Shown: piece by piece, positions 16,200 to 28,882 of the stretch
Layout of the letters: every line of letters starts with the position of its first letter
Numbering within the stretch: the first letter of the stretch is position 1
Assembly: GCA_963576565.1 (NCBI GenBank)
Contig: OY755039.1
Span: 143,227,369 to 143,291,368, forward strand
Direction of reading: 5' to 3'
Length of the DNA: 64,000 nt
Origin: Aspidapion aeneum
Lineage: Eukaryota > Arthropoda > Insecta > Coleoptera > Brentidae
Notes under the pieces: generated by a model
Told to the model about the DNA's origin: nothing
The model's input: only the letters and a program-made list of their open reading frames with translations
Database searches by the model: none
Position numbers and translations under genes: made by a program

Positions 16200-17759
16200 C
16201 AGCGTGTCCCATTTTCGATGGGATTAAATGGGAAACTCGGTTATTATTAAAGATATCGAAATTCTGATTGCACCTTACCGTGCTCTTTTTTTAAGCCCTT
16301 GAAAATGGTGTAATCAGATTTTTGCTATACCGCGTAGTTTCGCTAATACAGGGAGTTTTGGAAAAAAATGCATTTTTAATAATCTCTTATATCTCGCCCA
16401 TTTTGCAAGTTATTTTTATTCTGTAAAAACCTTTTTATGGCAACTTTTTTAGTAGAAAGTAATGACGTTGTCGGTTTTTTAAAATATTGTTTAGTTTTTG
16501 AGGTATGGTATTTATAATAAAAAAATTAAATACGGACCTGGATTTTATTTATTAGTATTTTGATGGTTTTCATGCGATTATTATCAGAAAATAATAAAAA
16601 TTCAATATTTTTTGTTTTAAGGTTAAAAAAAATATTTAATATTTAAAAAAAAAATTTAGTCCGAACCTGGAAATTTCCAACATAAATATAAATTAAAAAT
16701 TGCTAGTGGAACAATTTTTGATTTAACTGTTTTGATACTTAGCAAATTAGTATGGTTTTAAGTTAATTTAAAGATTTTTGTGAAACACAGTCTACGACAA
16801 ATACAAAACAAAAATAACGAATTACAAAAAATAATAACTAATTTTTTTTTAATGATATTAATGGTGAAACTGCCGATATTTGTAAGACATTGTTGGTATT
16901 TTTGAGTAATTTTTCTTAACGCATTTTGTATAAAAATATTTCTGCCGTATAAATATTGGAATTTTGTTGCTTGAATAAAACAGTCAAACATATCACATTT
17001 TTCAAAATCTGAATATGGTCGATTTCTAGCCATTTTAGATTAATTTTGAGTGAGCCATTCACAAAAATGACAAGTTAAATGACAATGTCAATTCCACGCT
17101 TTTGTTTTTCCATGTTGAAGCAAATTTCGTGAGTTGCTGTGGTACCATCAAATAATTACTGTAATATTATTTTTGTAACTTTTTAACGTTTTTGACTTTA
17201 CTTATAAATATTTTAATTAACGTTTTAAAACAGATAAACTAAAAATCGTTTAACTAGTGTGTCTCGCAATTTTTAGTTTATATTTACGTTGGAAATTTCC
17301 AGGTTTGGACCAATTTTTTGTTAAATATTAAATATTTTTTTTTACTTTAAATCAAAATAAAATTAAAGTTTTATCATTTTAAGACAATAATAACATGAAA
17401 CTAATTAAAATAGTAGTAAAAAAGGTCCGTATTTAATTTTTTTATGATAAATACCGTATTTCAAAAACTAAATAATATTTAAAAAAACTGACGTCATTAT
17501 TTTCTTCTGAAAAGGTTGCCATGAAAAAGTTTTTACAGAATAAAAATATCTTGCAAAATAAGCGAGATATAGGAGATTATTAAAAATGCAATTTTTTCAA
17601 AAACTCCCTGTATTAGCGAAACCACGGGGTATAGCAAAAATCTGATTACACCATTTTTAAGGGCTCAAAAAAAGAGCACGGTAAGGTGCAATCAGAATTT
17701 CGATACCTTTAATAATAACCGAGTTTCCCATTTAATCCCATCGAAAATGGGACACGCTG
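16200..17759 (-). mobile_element. Mariner-like element with ~535-bp inverted repeats
   Basis: Ends CAGCGTGTCCCATTTTCGAT (16200) and its complement ending at 17759, flanked by TA on both sides (16198-16199, 17760-17761). Imperfect inverted repeats extend to about 16735 and from about 17226. Together they make up most of the 1.56-kb element. The ~490-bp core holds only the start of a degraded transposase on the minus strand. Non-autonomous. Confidence 0.85.
16758..17033 (-). pseudogene. N-terminal mariner-type transposase remnant
   Basis: Starts MARNRPYSDFEKCDMFDCFI at 17033, resembling the helix-turn-helix start of transposases in this group, where xEKxDMxxCYI followed by a ...GSF segment is common. 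NIGSFT is visible near residue 55, but the middle looks frameshifted and the rest is Lys/Ile-rich noise. No catalytic domain is present. Confidence 0.5.
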
Positions 17760-17761
17760 TA

Positions 17762-18010
17762 CAGTCGGAGACTTAATAATGGCCGCTACCGTTTTCAGAA
17801 GAGCTTGGATAAGAATCTCAATACCGGCCGAGGTTATTGACCGGATTTCGTGGCGCGTCGTTCAACACATATAATTTATTCGCATTCCAAATTTAATCAT
17901 GAAAAATTTCGCTTAGGTCTGTATTCCGTTTGAATGTTCGGTTAAAAAAATACACATAATTGCAGAAAAAATTAGCTTTGGTCTGTAGTCCGTTTGAATG
18001 TTCGGTTAAA
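17762..18010. other. Junction between transposon and satellite array
   Basis: Has a short imperfect direct repeat (about 17908-17957 and 17971-18010; shared ggtctgta-tccgtttgaatg and ttcggttaaaaaa). No coding sequence. Satellite similarity begins at about 18011. Confidence 0.7.
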
Positions 18011-21000
18011 AAACTTAACTTTGTAAAAATATGTTTTATAATACATTAAATTAAACTTCTCGGTGCCCTCTATATAACGATGTAAAAGTTAAAGGACAGG
18101 TATTTATAATAATGCCGAGAGAGACCGCCAAAGTCACTTCAGTTTTGAGTTTTGGCAATTTAAACTTTTATTTATTTCTTACAAATTCAAACCATTAGAC
18201 CAACTTTTGGGGTATTTTTCATTTCTTTGTGAGGCAAGTAATAAAAATATAACAATTGTTTTGACGTATATCCAATAGCAAAAAAGTTGACTTTTTTTTT
18301 TCAAAATTTAGAATTTTTTGAAAATTTTCAACTTTTGATTCTATTTTTCTCGATAACCTTTACATCTACAACTGTAATATTTTCAGGTTAGTATAAGGGA
18401 CTCGGTAGCTTCTTTGTGGCACAGTATCATCTAAATTTTTTTTTTTACATTTTTGACGAAAATTTTCCTGACCAAAGGGGTACCCAAAAAGTGCAGTTTT
18501 TTAATTTTTTTAAATTGTTAACTTTGTAAAAATATATATTATAATACATTAAATTAAGCTTCTCGGGCCCCTCTATATAACGATGTAAAAGTTAAAGGAC
18601 AGATATTTATAATAATGCCGAGAGAGACCGCCAAAGTCACTTTAGTTTTGAGTTTTGGCAATTTAAACTTTTATTTATTTCTTACAAGCACAAACCTTTA
18701 GGCCAACTTTTGGAGTCTTTTTTATTACTTTGTGAGGCAAGCAATAAAAATATAACAATTGTTTTGACGTATATCCAATAGCAAAAAAATTGACTTTTTT
18801 TGACAACATTTTTAATTTTTTGAAAATATACAACTTTTGATTTTATTTTTCTCGAACACCATTTCATCTACAACTGTAATATTTTCAGGTTAGTATAAGG
18901 GACTCGGTAGCTTCTTCGTGGCACAGTATCAACAAAAATTTTTTTTTAATTTTTGGTGAAAATTTTCCTGACCAAAGGGGTACCCAAAAAGTGCAGTTTT
19001 TTAATTTTTTTAAATTGGTGACTTTGTAAAAATATATATTATAATACATTAAATTAAGCTTCTCGGGCCTTTCTATATAACGATGTAAAAGTTAAAGGAC
19101 AGGTATTTATAATAATGCCGAGAGAGACCGCCAAAGTCACTTGAGTTTTGAGTTTTGGCAATTTAAACTTTTATTTATTTCTTACAAACATAAACCTTTC
19201 GACCAACTTTTGGGGTCTTTTTTATTTCTTTGTGAGGCAAGCAATAAAAATATAACAATTGTTTTGACGTATATCCAATAGCAAAAAAGTCGACTTTTTT
19301 TTTCAAAATTTTGAATTTTTTCAAAATTTTCAACTTTTGATTCTATTTTTCTCGATAACCGTTACATCTACAACTGTAATATTTTCAGGTTAGTATAAGG
19401 GACTCGGTAGCTTCTTTGTGGTACAGTATTAACTAAATGTTTTTTTTGAAATTTTTGGTGAAAATTTTCCTGACCAAAGGGGTACCCAAAAAGTGCAGTT
19501 TTTTAATTTTTTTAAATTGTTAGCTTTGTAAAAATATATATTATAATACATTAAATTAAGCTTCTCGGGCCCCTCTATATAACGATGTAAAAGTTAAAGG
19601 ACAGATATTTATAATAATGCCGAGAGAGACCGCCAAAGTCACTTGAGTTTTGAGTTTTGGCAATTTAAACTTTTATTTATTTCTTACAAATTCAAATCAT
19701 TAGACCAAATTTTGGGGTATTTTTTATTTCTTTGTGAGGCAAGTAATAAAAATATAACAATTATTTTGACGTATATCCAATAGCAAAAAAGTTGACTTTT
19801 TTTTTCAAAATTTTTAATTTTTTGAAAATATACAACTTTTGATTTTATTTTTCTCGAACACCATTTCATCTACAACTGTAATATTTTCAGGTTAGTATAA
19901 GGGACTCGGTAGCTTCTTTGTGGCACAGTATCAACTAAATGTTTTTTTTGAAATTTTTGATGAAAATTTTCCTGACCAAAGGGGTACCCAAAAAGTGCAG
20001 TTTTTTAACTTTTTTAAATTGCTAACTTTGTAAAAATATATATTATAATACATTAAATTAAACTTCTCGGGGCCCTCTATATCACCATATAAAAGGTTAA
20101 GGCCAAGAGTTTATAATATTGCCGCGAGAGGCCGCCAAAGTCACTACAGTTTTGAGTTTTGGCAATTTAAACTTTTATTTATTTCTTACAAGCACAAACC
20201 TTTAGGCTAACTTTTGGAGTCTTTTTTATTACTTTGTGAGGCAAGCCATAAAAATATATTAATTGTTTTGACGTATATACAATAGCAAAAAAATTTACTT
20301 TTTTTGACAACATTTTTAATTTTTTGAAAATATACAACTTATGATTTTATTTTTCTCGAACACCATTTCATCTACAACTGTAATATTTTCAGGTTAGTAT
20401 AAGGGACTCGGTAGCTTCTTCGCGGCACAGTATCAACAATTTTTTTTTTTTTAATTTTTGGTGAAAATTTTCCTGACCAATAGCAAAAAAGTTGACTTTT
20501 TTTTTCAAAATTTTGAATTTTTTCAAAATTTTCAACTTTTGATTCTATTTTTCTCGATAACCATTACATCTACAACTGTAATATTATCAGGTTAGTATAA
20601 GGGACTCGGTAGCTTCTTTGTGGCACAGTATTAACTAAATGTTTTTTTTTTAATTTTTGATGAAAATTTTCCTGACCAAAGGGGTACCCAAAAAGTGCAG
20701 TTTTTTAATTTTTTTAAATTGTTAACTTTGTAAAAATATATATTATAATACATTAAAATAAGCTTCTCGGGCCCCTCTATATAACGATGTAAAAGTTAAA
20801 GGACAGGTATTTATAATAATGCCGATAGAGATCGCCAAAATCACTTCTGTTTTGAGTTTTGGCAATTTAAACTTTTATTTATTTCTTACAAATTCAAACC
20901 ATTAGACCAACTTTTGGGATATTTTTTATTTCTTTGTGAGGCAAGTAATAAAAATATAACAATTGTTTTGACGTATATCCAATAGCAAAAAAGTTGACTT

Positions 21001-22857
21001 TTTTTTCAAAATTTTGAAATTTTTGAAAATTTTCAACTTTTGATTCTATTTTTCTCGATAACCATTACATCTACAACTGTAATATTTTCAGGTTAGTATA
21101 AGGGACTCGGTAGCTTCTTTGTGGCACAGTATTAACTAAATGTTTTTTTTTGAAATTTTTGATGAAAATTTTCCTGACCAAAGGGGTACCCAAAAAGTGC
21201 AGTTTTTTAATTTTTTTAAATTGTTAACTTTGTAAAAATATATATTATAATACATTAAATTAAGCTTCTCGGGCCCCTCTATATCACCATATAAAAGGTT
21301 AAGGCCAAGAGTTTATAATATTGCCGCGAGAGGCCGCCAAGATCACTACAGTTTTGAGTTTTGGCAATTTAAACTTTTATTTATTTCTTACAAGCACAAA
21401 CCTTTAGGCCAACTTTTGGAGTCTTTTTTATTACTTTGTGAGGCAAGCCATAGAAATATAACAATTGTTTTGACGTATATCCAATAGCAAAAAAATTGAC
21501 TTTTTTTGTCAACATTTTATTTGTTTTGAAAATTTACAACTTTTGATTTTATTTTTCTCGATAACCATTACATCTACAACTGTAATATTTTCAGGTTAGT
21601 ATAGGGGACTCGGTAGCTTCTTTGTGGCACAGTATCATCTAAATGTTTTTTTTTACATTTTTGACGAAAATTTTCCTGACCAAAGGGGTACCCAAAAAGT
21701 GCAGTTTTTTAGTTTTTTTAAATTGTTAACTTTGTAAAAATATATATTATAATACATTAAATTAAGCTTCTCGGGCCCCTCTATATAACGATGTAAAAGT
21801 TAAAGGACAGGTATTTATAATAATGCCGAGAGAGACCGCCAAAGTCACTTCAGTTTTGAGTTTTGGCAATTTAAACTTTTATTTATTTCTTACAAACATA
21901 AACCTTTAGACCAACTTTTGGGGTCTTTTTTATTTCTTTGTGAGGCAAGCAATAAAAATATAACAATTGTTTTGACGTATATCCAATAGCAAAAAAGTTG
22001 ACTTTTTTTTTTCAAAATTTTGAATTTTTTCAAAATTTTCAACATTTGATTCTAATTTTCTCGATAACCGTTACATCTACAACTGTAATATTTTCAGGTT
22101 AGTATAAGGGACTCGGTAGCTTCTTTGTGGCATAGTATCAACTAAATGTTTTTTTTGAAATTTTTGATGAAAATTTTCTTGACCAAAGGGGTACCAAAAA
22201 GTGCAGTTTTTTAATTTTTTTAAATTGCTAACTTTGTAAAAATATATATTATAATACATTAAATTAAGCTTCTCGGGCCCCTCTATATAACGATGTAAAA
22301 GTTAAAGGACAGGTATTTATAATAATGCCGATAGAGATCGCCAAAATCACTTCTGTTTTGAGTTTTGGCAATTTAAACTTTTATTTATTTCTTACAAATT
22401 CAAACCATTAGACCAACTTTTGGGATATTTTTTATTTCTTTGTGAGGCAAGTAATAAAAATATAACAATTGTTTTGACGTATATCCAATAGCAAAAAAGT
22501 TGACTTTTTTTTTTCAAAATTTTAAATTTTTTTAAAATTTTCAACTTTTGATTCTATTTTTCTCGATAACCGTTACATCTACAACTGTAATATTTTCAGG
22601 TTAGTATAAGGGACTCGGTAGCTTCTTTGTGGCATAGTATCAACTAAATGTTTTTTTTTACATTTTTGACGAAAATTTTCCTGACCAAAGGGGTACCCAA
22701 AAAGTGCAGTTTTTTAGTTTTTTTAAATTGTTAACTTTGTAAAAATATATATTATAATACATTAAATTAAGCTTCTCGGGCCCCTCTATATAACGATGTA
22801 AAAGTTAAAGGACAGGTATTTATAATAATGCCGAGAGAGACCGCCAAAGTCACTTCA
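18011..22857. repeat. Edge of satellite array: diverged, unordered ~502-bp monomers
   Basis: The landmark gttttgagttttggcaa recurs at 18142, 18645, 19145, 19647, 20149, 20849, 21351, 21853 and 22355: spacing 500-503 except one of 700. Monomers resemble the A and B types of the main array or a separate type (gcacaaacctttagg; intervals preceding 20149 and 21351 carry catataaaaggttaaggcc). They do not follow the D-A-B-C order. The 700-bp interval contains a deletion junction at about 20478 that joins cctgacc to aatagcaaaaaagttgac. No gene is present. Confidence 0.92.
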
Positions 22858-24358
22858 GTTTTGAGTTTTGGCAATTTAAACTTTTATTTATTTCTTACAA
22901 ACATAAACCTTTAGACCAACTTTTGGGGTCTTTTTTATTTCTTTGTGAGGCAAGCCATAAAAATATAACAATTGTTTTGACGTATATCCAATAGCAAAAA
23001 AATTGACTTTTTTGGACAACATTTTTAATTTTTTGAAAATATACAACTTTTGATTTTATTTTTCTCTAACACCATTTCATCTACAACTGTATTATTTTCA
23101 GGTTAGTATAAGGGACTCGGTAGCTTCTTTGTGGCACAGTATTAACTAAATGTTTTTTTTGAAATTTTTTATGAAAATTTTCCTGACCAAAGGGGTACCC
23201 AAAAAGTGCAGTTTTTTAATTTTTTTAAATTGTTAACTTTGTAAAAATATATATTATAATACATTAAATTAAGCTTCTCGGGCCCCTCTATATAACGATG
23301 TAAAAGTTAAAGGACAGGTATTTATCATAATGCCGAGAGAGACCGCCAAAGTCACTTCTGTTTTGAGTTTTGGCAATTTAAACTTTTATTTATTTCTTAC
23401 AAACATAAACCTTTCGACCAACTTTTGGGGTCTTTTTTATTTCTTTGTGAGGCAAGCAATAAAAATATAACAATTGTTTTGACGTATATCCAATAGCAAA
23501 AAAGTTGACTTTTTTTTTCAAAATTTTGAATTTTTTCAAAATTTTCAACATTTGATTCTAATTTTCTCGATAACCGTTACATCTACAACTGTAATATTTT
23601 CAGGTTAGTATAAGGGACTCGGTAGCTTCTTTGTGGCATAGTATCAACTAAATGTTTTTTTTGAAATTTTTGATGAAAATTTTCTTGACCAAAGTGCAAA
23701 AAGTGCAGTTTTTTAATTTTTTTAAATTGCTAACTTTGTAAAAATATATATTATAATACATTAAATTAAGCTTCTCGGGCCCCTCTATATAACGATGTAA
23801 AAGTTAAAGCACAGGTATTTATAATAATGCCGAGAGAGACCGCCAAAGTCACTTTAGTTTTGAGTTTTGGCAATTTAAACTTTTATTTATTTCTTACAAA
23901 CATAAACCTTTAGACCAACTTTTGGGGTCTTTTTTATTTCTTTGTGAGGCAAGCAATAAAAATATAACAATTGTTTTGACGTATATCCAATAGCAAAAAG
24001 TTGACTTTTTTTTTTCAAAATTTTGAATTTTTTCAAAATTTTCAACTTTTGATTCTATTTTTCTCGATAACCGTTACATCTACAACTGTAATATTTTCAG
24101 GTTAGTATAAGGGACTCGGTAGCTTCTTTGTGGCATAGTATCAACTAAATGTTTTTTTTGAAATTTTTGATGAAAATTTTCCTGACCAAAAAGGTACCCA
24201 AAAAGTGCGGTTTTTTAATTTTTTTAAATTGCTAACTTTGTAAAAATATATATTAAAATACATTAAATTAAGCTTCTCGGGCCCCTCTATGTAACGATGT
24301 AAAAGTTAAAGGTCAGGTATTTATAATAATGCCGATAGAGACCGCCAAAGTCACTTCT
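22858..24358. repeat. HOR unit variant D-A-C (three monomers), first in the array
   Basis: Monomer D-like at 22858, A-like at 23360, C-like at 23857; B is missing. The A monomer has a further small deletion around ggtacc (23690-23700). The base change giving taaagcacagg (about 23806) is shared with the other D-A-C unit at 32904. Confidence 0.85.
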
Positions 24359-26369
24359 GTTTTGAGTTTTGGCAATTTAAACTTTTATTTATTTCTTACA
24401 AACATAAACCTTTAGACCAACTTTTGGGGTCTTTTTTATTTCTTTGTGAGGCAAGCCATAAAAATATAACAATTGTTTTGACGTATATCCAATAGCAAAA
24501 AAATTGACTTTTTTGGACAACATTTTTAATTTTTTGAAAATATACAACTTTTGATTTTATTTTTCTCGAACACCATTTCATCTACAACTGTAATATTTTC
24601 AGGTTAGTATAAGAGACTCGGTAGCTTCTTTGTGGCACAGTATTAACTAAATGTTTTTTTTGAAATTTTTTATGAAAATTTTCCTGACCAAAGGGGTACC
24701 CAAAAAGTGCAGTTTTTTAATTTTTTTAAATTGTTAACTTTGTAAAAATATATATTATAATACATTAAATTAAGCTTCTCGGGCCCCTCTATATAACGAT
24801 GTAAAAGTTAAAGGACAGGTATTTATCATAATGCCGAGAGAGACCGCCAAAGTCACTTCTGTTTTGAGTTTTGGCAATTTAAACTTTTATTTATTTCTTA
24901 CAAACATAAACCTTTCGACCAACTTTTGGGGTCTTTTTTATTTCTTTGTGAGGCAAGCAATAAAAATATAACAATTGTTTTGACGTATATCCAATAGCAA
25001 AAAAGTTGACTTTTTTTTTTTCAAAATTTTGAATTTTTTCAAAATTTTCAACATTTGATTCTAATTTTCTCGATAACCGTTACATCTACAACTGTAATAT
25101 TTTCAGGTTAGTATAAGGGACTCGGTAGCTTCTTTGTGGCATAGTATCAACTAAATGTTTTTTTTGAAATTTTTGATGAAAATTTTCTTGACCAAAGGGG
25201 TACCAAAAAGTGCAGTTTTTTAATTTTTTTAAATTGCTAACTTTGTAAAAATATATATTATAATACATTAAATTAAGCTTCTCGGGCCCCTCTATATAAC
25301 GATGTAAAAGTTAAAGGACAGGTATTTATAATAATGCCGATAGAGATCGCCAAAATCACTTCTGTTTTGAGTTTTGGCAATTTAAACTTTTATTTATTTC
25401 TTACAAATTCAAACCATTAGACCAACTTTTGGGATATTTTTTATTTCTTTGTGAGGCAAGTAATAAAAATATAACAATTGTTTTGACGTATATCCAATAG
25501 CAAAAAAGTTGACTTTTTTTTTTCAAAATTTTAAATTTTTTTAAAATTTTCAACTTTTGATTCTATTTTTCTCGATAACCGTTACATCTACAACTGTAAT
25601 ATTTTCAGGTTAGTATAAGGGACTCGGTAGCTTCTTTGTGGCATAGTATCAACTAAATGTTTTTTTTTAAATTTTTGATGAAAATTTTCCTGACCAAAGG
25701 GGTACCCAAAAAGTGCAGTTTTTTAATTTTTTTTAAATTGTTAACTTTGTAAAAATATATATTATAATACATTAAATTAAGCTTCTCGGGCCCCTCTATA
25801 TAACGATGTAAAAGTTAAAGGACAGGTATTTATAATAATGCCGAGAGAGACCGCCAAAGTCACTTTAGTTTTGAGTTTTGGCAATTTAAACTTTTATTTA
25901 TTTCTTACAAACATAAACCTTTAGACCAACTTTTGGGGTCTTTTTTATTTCTTTGTGAGGCAAGCAATAAAAATATAACAATTGTTTTGACGTATATCCA
26001 ATAGCAAAAAGTTGACTTTTTTTTTTCAAAATTTTGAATTTTTTCAAAATTTTCAACTTTTGATTCTATTTTTCTCGATAACCGTTACATCTACAACTGT
26101 AATATTTTCAGGTTAGTATAAGGGACTCGGTAGCTTCTTTGTGGCATAGTATCAACTAAATGTTTTTTTTGAAATTTTTGATGAAAATTTTCCTGACCAA
26201 AAAGGTACCCAAAAAGTGCGGTTTTTTAATTTTTTTAAATTGCTAACTTTGTAAAAATATATATTAAAATACATTAAATTAAGCTTCTCGGGCCCCTCTA
26301 TGTAACGATGTAAAAGTTAAAGGTCAGGTATTTATAATAATGCCGATAGAGACCGCCAAAGTCACTTCT
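24359..26369. repeat. Standard D-A-B-C HOR unit (reference)
   Basis: D 24359-24860 (502 bp; aagccataaaa, ttggacaaca, ctcgaacacc). A 24861-25363 (503 bp; cctttcgacc, caacatttgattctaa, ttcttgacc). B 25364-25867 (504 bp; attcaaaccattagacc, gggatatttttt, eight-T aattttttttaaattg). C 25868-26369 (502 bp; tagcaaaaagttgac, accaaaaaggtacc, gtgcggtttt, ctatgtaacg). These marks classify all other units. Confidence 0.93.
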
Positions 26370-28882
26370 GTTTTGAGTTTTGGCAATTTAAACTTTTATT
26401 TATTTCTTACAAACATAAACCTTTAGACCAACTTTTGGGGTCTTTTTTATTTCTTTGTGAGGCAAGCCATAAAAATATAACAATTGTTTTGACGTATATC
26501 CAATAGCAAAAAAATTGACTTTTTTGGACAACATTTTTAATTTTTTGAAAATATACAACTTTTGATTTTATTTTTCTCGAACACCATTTCATCTACAACT
26601 GTAATATTTTCAGGTTAGTATAAGAGACTCGGTAGCTTCTTTGTGGCACAGTATTAACTAAATGTTTTTTTTGAAATTTTTTATGAAAATTTTCCTGACC
26701 AAAGGGGTACCCAAAAAGTGCAGTTTTTTAATTTTTTTAAATTGTTAACTTTGTAAAAATATATATTATAATACATTAAATTAAGCTTCTCGGGCCCCTC
26801 TATATAACGATGTAAAAGTTAAAGGACAGGTATTTATCATAATGCCGAGAGAGACCGCCAAAGTCACTTCTGTTTTGAGTTTTGGCAATTTAAACTTTTA
26901 TTTATTTCTTACAAACATAAACCTTTCGACCAACTTTTGGGGTCTTTTTTATTTCTTTGTGAGGCAAGCAATAAAAATATAACAATTGTTTTGACGTATA
27001 TCCAATAGCAAAAAAGTTGACTTTTTTTTTTTCAAAATTTTGAATTTTTTCAAAATTTTCAACATTTGATTCTAATTTTCTCGATAACCGTTACATCTAC
27101 AACTGTAATATTTTCAGGTTAGTATAAGGGACTCGGTAGCTTCTTTGTGGCATAGTATCAACTAAATGTTTTTTTTGAAATTTTTGATGAAAATTTTCTT
27201 GACCAAAGGGGTACCAAAAAGTGCAGTTTTTTAATTTTTTTAAATTGCTAACTTTGTAAAAATATATATTATAATACATTAAATTAAGCTTCTCGGGCCC
27301 CTCTATATAACGATGTAAAAGTTAAAGGACAGGTATTTATAATAATGCCGATAGAGATCGCCAAAATCACTTCTGTTTTGAGTTTTGGCAATTTAAACTT
27401 TTATTTATTTCTTACAAATTCAAACCATTAGACCAACTTTTGGGATATTTTTTATTTCTTTGTGAGGCAAGTAATAAAAATATAACAATTGTTTTGACGT
27501 ATATCCAATAGCAAAAAAGTTGACTTTTTTTTTTCAAAATTTTAAATTTTTTTAAAATTTTCAACTTTTGATTCTATTTTTCTCGATAACCGTTACATCT
27601 ACAACTGTAATATTTTCAGGTTAGTATAAGGGACTCGGTAGCTTCTTTGTGGCATAGTATCAACTAAATGTTTTTTTTTAAATTTTTGATGAAAATTTTC
27701 CTGACCAAAGGGGTACCCAAAAAGTGCAGTTTTTTAATTTTTTTTAAATTGTTAACTTTGTAAAAATATATATTATAATACATTAAATTAAGCTTCTCGG
27801 GCCCCTCTATATAACGATGTAAAAGTTAAAGGACAGGTATTTATAATAATGCCGAGAGAGACCGCCAAAGTCACTTTAGTTTTGAGTTTTGGCAATTTAA
27901 ACTTTTATTTATTTCTTACAAACATAAACCTTTAGACCAACTTTTGGGGTCTTTTTTATTTCTTTGTGAGGCAAGCAATAAAAATATAACAATTGTTTTG
28001 ACGTATATCCAATAGCAAAAAGTTGACTTTTTTTTTTCAAAATTTTGAATTTTTTCAAAATTTTCAACTTTTGATTCTATTTTTCTCGATAACCGTTACA
28101 TCTACAACTGTAATATTTTCAGGTTAGTATAAGGGACTCGGTAGCTTCTTTGTGGCATAGTATCAACTAAATGTTTTTTTTGAAATTTTTGATGAAAATT
28201 TTCCTGACCAAAAAGGTACCCAAAAAGTGCGGTTTTTTAATTTTTTTAAATTGCTAACTTTGTAAAAATATATATTAAAATACATTAAATTAAGCTTCTC
28301 GGGCCCCTCTATGTAACGATGTAAAAGTTAAAGGTCAGGTATTTATAATAATGCCGATAGAGACCGCCAAAGTCACTTCTGTTTTGAGTTTTGGCAATTT
28401 AAACTTTTATTTATTTCTTACAAACATAAACCTTTAGACCAACTTTTGGGGTCTTTTTTATTTCTTTGTGAGGCAAGCAATAAAAATATAACAATTGTTT
28501 TGACGTATATCCAATAGCAAAAAGTTGACTTTTTTTTTTCAAAATTTTGAATTTTTTCAAAATTTTCAACTTTTGATTCTATTTTTCTCGATAACCGTTA
28601 CATCTACAACTGTAATATTTTCAGGTTAGTATAAGGGACTCGGTAGCTTCTTTGTGGCATAGTATCAACTAAATGTTTTTTTTGAAATTTTTGATGAAAA
28701 TTTTCCTGACCAAAAAGGTACCCAAAAAGTGCGGTTTTTTAATTTTTTTAAATTGCTAACTTTGTAAAAATATATATTAAAATACATTAAATTAAGCTTC
28801 TCGGGCCCCTCTATGTAACGATGTAAAAGTTAAAGGTCAGGTATTTATAATAATGCCGATAGAGACCGCCAAAGTCACTTCT
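26370..28882. repeat. HOR unit variant D-A-B-C-C (five monomers)
   Basis: After a normal D-A-B-C, a second complete C monomer begins at about 28381 with all C marks (tagcaaaaagttgac, accaaaaaggtacc, gtgcgg), giving 2,513 bp. A tandem duplication of C by in-register exchange explains it. Confidence 0.9.
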
